From Acidobacteriota bacterium (GTDB taxonomy: Bacteria > Acidobacteriota > Blastocatellia > RBC074), in contig JABFSD010000200.1 of NCBI GenBank assembly GCA_013140935.1, forward strand, positions 1 through 8,173: a stretch of DNA of 8,173 nt. The letters are read 5' to 3'. The notes beneath the pieces were generated by a model. That model ran no database searches. It was not told the origin of the DNA and saw only the letters and a program-made list of their open reading frames with translations. Of the stretch, positions 6,101 through 8,173 are shown one piece after another. Positions within the stretch are counted from its first letter, which is position 1. Every line of letters starts with the position of its first letter. The translations under genes were made by a program, and so were the position numbers.

Positions 6101-6605
6101 TTCGCAGGTTGCAATGGGCGGTTTGATCGTAGGCCTCGTGGTCAAGCTGACCAAAAAGGGCGACAAGTTTGCGATGTTCCAACTCGAAGATCAGTTCGGT
6201 TCGGTCAAAATCGTATGCTGGCCTGAGACGTATAATCGCAACAAAGCCTTGCTCGAAGCCGATCACGCAGTGCTTATCAAAGGCAAACTCGAATTGACCG
6301 ATGAAGGCGCGGCTACGATTTATGCGGCGGAGATCGTGCAACTCGAAAGCGCGCGGACTTCGGCAGCACGCGGCATGGTGCTGAATATGCCTGAAAGTTC
6401 TGTCAACGAAGCCCGCCTCGAACAACTCGGCGAATTGCTCACGCGCCACGAAGGGCATACGCAAATCTTCTTTGACGTGCTGACGGCGGATGCGCAAGTC
6501 GTGAGGATGTCGCCGAATCAGTTCTTGCGCGTCAAGGTTTCGCCGCAATTGTTGGATAGCGTGACAGGCATCTGCGCTGATTGGCGCGTTGAGTTAAAGT
6601 CTTGA
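3105..6605 (+). CDS. dnaE: DNA polymerase III alpha subunit (replicative polymerase)
   Basis: A 1166-residue cytoplasmic C-family polymerase of normal DnaE1 length, the catalytic subunit of the replisome. In order: a PHP domain (about 5-280) with H9, H11, D18, H43, E68, H93, C143, D211 and H213; the polymerase core with GPGRGSAAGS (373-382); PDVDVDF (414-420) giving catalytic D417 and D419; and the third aspartate D571 in KMDFLAL. The 152-residue spacing from D419 to D571 equals that in E. coli DnaE. A helix-hairpin-helix region lies near 839-850 (VLFGLAAIKGIG). The clamp-binding pentapeptide is QTDLF (927-931), followed by an OB fold near 1001-1080 and a C-terminal tau-interaction-like region (1090-1166). 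The ATG at 3105 has no clear Shine-Dalgarno site, but the PHP motif begins at residue 6 as usual, which supports this start. accA follows after 108 bases. Confidence 0.97.
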   Translation: MTKQFVHLHLHTDYSLLDGAIKIGPLAKRAAVLQMPAVAITDHGNLYGSLSFYNKMKEVGVKPIIGIEAYYTRGSRHEQGEKKLEPGEKATNHIVLLAKDLKGYQNLVKLSSFSFTEGFWRKPRIDKELLAQHSEGIIALSACISGVAPNLLLRDKFEEAARASKEFEEILGKGNYYLEIQEHGLDAQNRIRKPMVELAKKTGIPLVATNDSHYLNATDVKAHDTLLCIGTGKTINDKNRLTYGAPTFYYRTAEEMWELFGEEPHLLTNTLEIADKCNLEMPKPTDHVPLYPVPEGFTIDSYFEKVAWDGFETRWQEVWQTLQASGSLRNSMEKYKERLNHEIATIKKMGFPGYFLIVWDFINYAKQHGIPVGPGRGSAAGSLVAYAMKITDVDPLQYDLLFERFLNPERVTMPDVDVDFCVRGRAQVIDYVSNLYGKQNVAQIITFGTMASRAVIKDVGRALEMPYAEVEKVAKMIPPPVRGRNVSIEQALEMNPDLKQAVDTNEAVAELIEVAKRLEGNARHTSIHAAGVVISPVPIHELIPVCTGQNGELTTQFVMSDLEKTGMLKMDFLALTTLTIIDDCLKTIEREHGVRPDLANIPLDDEKALKLFSDGNLQAVFQFESSGMVEICRKMRPSSLEDLSALNALYRPGPLDGGMVDDYIDRRHGRKKVTYLTKEMESILSNTYGVLVYQEQIMQLAQKLAGYSLGEADMMRRAMGKKKKEEMAKHTEKFVNGCVERGIAQAKAETIFNLMSQFADYGFNRSHSFAYAWLAYQTAWLKAHYAPHFYAAVLSNESNNTEKLARYVSEMKVFELQMLPPDVNLSFDGFTPNQKESSVLFGLAAIKGIGSSAVQMIIKAREDGPFTSIFDFAARVDQRGVNKRVMESLIKSGAFDKTNDDRAVLLAVMDRAVEYGAKSQRDRESGQTDLFAAFAETTGQKDEPPLPTDVKAWSKKEALNYEKEALGFFVSGHPLEEYTEAIRALTTMDAGNLTELEDGSQVAMGGLIVGLVVKLTKKGDKFAMFQLEDQFGSVKIVCWPETYNRNKALLEADHAVLIKGKLELTDEGAATIYAAEIVQLESARTSAARGMVLNMPESSVNEARLEQLGELLTRHEGHTQIFFDVLTADAQVVRMSPNQFLRVKVSPQLLDSVTGICADWRVELKS

Positions 6606-6699
6606 ATGGGAAGAATGGGAGTTATGAGAGTTATAGGAGTTATGGGAATGCACAAGGCTAGATAATTCCCATAGCTCCCATGACTCCCATACCTCCCAT
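6606..6699. repeat. 9-bp tandem repeat array forming a large inverted repeat between dnaE and accA
   Basis: Immediately after the dnaE stop come five consecutive 9-base units of the type ATGGGAGTT (6606-6650, with variants such as ATGAGAGTT and ATAGGAGTT). A 13-base spacer follows, then four units in the opposite sense (6664-6699, AATTCCCAT, AGCTCCCAT, GACTCCCAT, ACCTCCCAT). The last four left units face the four right units, so the RNA could fold into an imperfect stem of about 36 base pairs. The array ends 14 bases before accA. It could slow or stop transcription between the two genes, or simply be an expanding repeat. The left half also reads as a tiny frame (MGRMGVMRVIGVMGMHKAR) starting directly at the dnaE stop, which I regard as incidental. 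Confidence 0.8.
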
Positions 6700-6713
6700 C
6701 GAATTGAGGAATC

Positions 6714-7547
6714 ATGGAATTAGTCAAAACCGAACCCGAAACCCCCGGCAGTCTCACCCCAATGGATCGCGTCAAACTGGCGCGACATGACCGGCGGCCT
6801 TATACGCTGGATTACATCGAGCGGCTGTTCACAGACTTTGAAGAACTGCACGGCGACCGTGGCTTTATGGATGACGCGGCGATTGTAGCGGGCTTCGCGC
6901 AATTCAACGGCCAGCCCGTCGCCATCGTAGGCCACCAGAAAGGCCGCAACATGCGCGAACGCCAGGAGCGCAATTTCGGAATGCCGAAGCCGGAAGGCTA
7001 CCGCAAGGCGCTGCGCGTGATGCAACTGGCTGAGAAATTCAATCGCCCGATTTTTACGTTCATTGATACGCCAGGTGCGTATCCAGGCATTGACGCCGAA
7101 GAACGCGGACAGGCCGAAGCCATCGCTTACAACCTGCGTGAAATGGCGCGGCTGAAAGTGCCAGTTATCGTCACTGTCACCGGCGAAGGCGGCTCAGGCG
7201 GTGCGCTGGCGATTGGCGTAGGCGATTCCGTCAGCATGATGGAAAACGCGGTTTATTCGGTGATTACGCCCGAAGGCTGCGCTGCGATTTTGTGGAAGGA
7301 TGCTGCGCTCGCCAGCAAAGCGGCTGAGAACATGCGCGTCACGGCGCAAGAGTTGGTCGAACTTGGCATCGTGGACGGCATCATCCCCGAACCCGCAGGC
7401 GGCGCGCACGAAGACTGGGACAAGGCGGCGGAACTCTTGGGCGTTTCTTTAGCCGAAGCATTGGCGAAATCGGCGGCTTTGAGTGAAAGCGAGCGGCTCG
7501 AAGCTCGTTATCAAAAGTTCAGAGCGATGGGGGACTATGAAGAATAG
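6714..7547 (+). CDS. accA: Acetyl-CoA carboxylase carboxyltransferase subunit alpha (short form)
   Basis: A 277-residue cytoplasmic protein. With AccD it transfers the carboxyl group from carboxybiotin-BCCP to acetyl-CoA to give malonyl-CoA, the first step of fatty-acid synthesis. Diagnostic stretches are [17 protein letters not shown] (23-39), GHQKGR (73-78), [16 protein letters not shown] (86-101), [18 protein letters not shown] (116-133), [15 protein letters not shown] (157-171) and [17 protein letters not shown] (181-197), nearly identical to E. coli AccA. Only about 22 residues precede the conserved LARH segment, whereas E. coli (319 aa) has a much longer N-terminal helical extension. 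A stop codon lies in frame at 6705-6707, so no longer version is encoded. The ATG at 6714 has a close-set AGGA (6707-6710). Adjacency to dnaE also occurs in E. coli. Confidence 0.96.
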   Translation: MELVKTEPETPGSLTPMDRVKLARHDRRPYTLDYIERLFTDFEELHGDRGFMDDAAIVAGFAQFNGQPVAIVGHQKGRNMRERQERNFGMPKPEGYRKALRVMQLAEKFNRPIFTFIDTPGAYPGIDAEERGQAEAIAYNLREMARLKVPVIVTVTGEGGSGGALAIGVGDSVSMMENAVYSVITPEGCAAILWKDAALASKAAENMRVTAQELVELGIVDGIIPEPAGGAHEDWDKAAELLGVSLAEALAKSAALSESERLEARYQKFRAMGDYEE

Positions 7548-7550
7548 TCG

Positions 7551-7590
7551 GCAGTAAGTCGGCAAGCCGACTTACTGCTTAATTTATTTG
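7551..7590 (+). terminator. Probable intrinsic terminator of accA
   Basis: A perfect 13-bp stem (gcagtaagtcggc 7551-7563 with 7566-7578) starts 3 bases after the accA stop. It is followed by the AT-rich, T-biased tail ttaatttatttg (7579-7590). The drawn loop is only two bases, so the top one or two pairs probably open. The T-run is interrupted, which lowers certainty. Confidence 0.65.
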
Positions 7591-7609
7591 TTTAGAGTTA
7601 GTTGCAAGA

Positions 7610-7656
7610 AAAAGCGAAAGCCGTATGAGAGGTCTTCTCATACGGCTTTCGCTTTT
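7610..7656 (-). terminator. Strong intrinsic terminator of ssb (possibly bidirectional)
   Basis: A perfect 21-bp inverted repeat (7610-7630 with 7636-7656) encloses the 5-base loop ggtct. On the minus strand the stem is followed by gctttttcttg, a good T-run, and it starts 20 bases after the ssb stop. On the plus strand it ends in gctttt, so it can also back up termination of accA transcripts. This is the usual layout between convergent genes. Confidence 0.85.
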
Positions 7657-7676
7657 AAGGTAAAACTTTAAGTTGG

Positions 7677-8126
7677 CTAAAAGGGAATGTCGCTGTCTTG
7701 CACGCCGCCTTCATCCATTGGTGGTGGGGCGGAAAGCGGGTTTGACGATGAAGGCCGGGCTGCCGGACTCGGGCGCGGAGCCGAACTGTCGCCGCCTCCG
7801 TCGCCATCGCGTGCGCCGAGAAACTGAAAATCGGAGGCGGTCACCTCTAACGAAGTGCGCTTGTTGCCGTCGCGGTCGGTGTATTCCTGCTGGCGCAAGC
7901 GGCCTTCGATATAAACCTGTTTGCCTTTGCTCAGATATTGGTTAGCGGTTTCGCCTCGGCGGCCCCAGATGGTGACGCGAAACCAAGTCGTTTCATCAGT
8001 TCCGTCTTTCTTTTTATCGGTGGTAGCCATGCTGAATGAACAAACGGCTTCACCCGAAGGAACGTAGCGGATTTCGGGATCGCGTCCCAAGTAGCCGACA
8101 ATGATGATTTTGTTAAAGGATGCCAT
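7677..8126 (-). CDS. ssb: Single-stranded DNA-binding protein
   Basis: A 149-residue protein that coats single-stranded DNA in replication, recombination and repair. Residues 3-104 form the OB fold: NKIIIVGYLGRDPEIRYVPSG (5-25), the TTWFRVTIWGRRGETANQYLSKGKQVYIEGRL core (46-77) and TSLEVTASDFQFLG (91-104). A flexible Gly/Ser/Pro-rich linker (about 105-138) leads to the acidic tip DSDIPF (144-149), the conserved tail that recruits partner proteins. The length is usual for a homotetrameric bacterial SSB. The start is fixed by the family N-terminus and by an AGGAGA ribosome site 8 bases upstream. It is transcribed towards accA. Nothing is visible upstream except 33 bases of leader, so operon partners such as rpsF or rpsR cannot be judged. 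Confidence 0.96.
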   Translation of the reverse strand: MASFNKIIIVGYLGRDPEIRYVPSGEAVCSFSMATTDKKKDGTDETTWFRVTIWGRRGETANQYLSKGKQVYIEGRLRQQEYTDRDGNKRTSLEVTASDFQFLGARDGDGGGDSSAPRPSPAARPSSSNPLSAPPPMDEGGVQDSDIPF

Positions 8127-8134
8127 AAGTTTTG

Positions 8135-8140
8135 TCTCCT
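8135..8140 (-). promoter_or_regulatory. Ribosome binding site of ssb
   Basis: On the minus strand AGGAGA lies 8 bases before the ATG at 8126-8124, confirming the start of ssb. Confidence 0.8.
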
Positions 8141-8173
8141 GATTTGAGGGTTTAAGGCCGCCCCGTGCGCGTG

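Noticed and set aside
6606..6665. Tiny frame of 19 codons starting at the dnaE stop, a possible leader peptide for accA
   Set aside because: Its regular Met-Gly-Val pattern follows directly from the 9-bp repeat, and there is no separate ribosome site; it is more simply explained as repeat DNA.
7673..7945. A 90-codon plus-strand frame opposite ssb
   Set aside because: It is antisense to the SSB linker and OB-fold coding sequence. Its Arg/Cys-rich composition is what GC-rich antisense of a Gly/Ser/Pro linker gives.

Overview
The window carries a bacterial chromosome segment of moderate GC content. It joins a conserved housekeeping block (dnaE-accA on the plus strand, ssb convergent on the minus strand) to a left-hand accessory stretch of small genes and non-coding palindromes. 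The organism cannot be fixed from the sequence alone. A PQQ-type sugar dehydrogenase, a DnaE with a complete PHP metal site and palindrome-rich intergenic DNA would fit an Acidobacteriota-like soil or environmental bacterium, but this is a low-confidence inference.

Left part (1-2185): the window opens inside the 3' end of a PQQ-dependent sugar dehydrogenase gene. A two-gene module follows: a small DUF4258/MqsR-like protein and a YgiT-type zinc-finger protein, arranged like a toxin-antitoxin pair. A 143-bp near-symmetrical palindromic element (925-1067) and two smaller hairpins separate this pair from a 220-aa protein with a PD-(D/E)XK nuclease signature. Bases 1853-2185 hold no gene but a string of at least six short hairpins.

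Middle (2186-3062): an unrecognised 145-aa gene, then two overlapping small reading frames that read best as one 141-aa gene broken by a single-base frameshift near 2864.

Right part (3105-8173): dnaE encodes the replicative DNA polymerase III alpha subunit, with polymerase, clamp-binding and OB-fold signatures and all nine expected PHP metal ligands. A 9-bp repeat array folded into an inverted repeat begins right after its stop codon. It is followed by accA (carboxyltransferase alpha subunit of acetyl-CoA carboxylase), in a form lacking the usual N-terminal helical extension. accA and ssb converge, and each is followed by its own strong hairpin. The dnaE-accA adjacency is also found in E. coli and other bacteria, so this half is core genome. 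The left half looks like a turnover region where small accessory genes and palindromic repeats accumulate.
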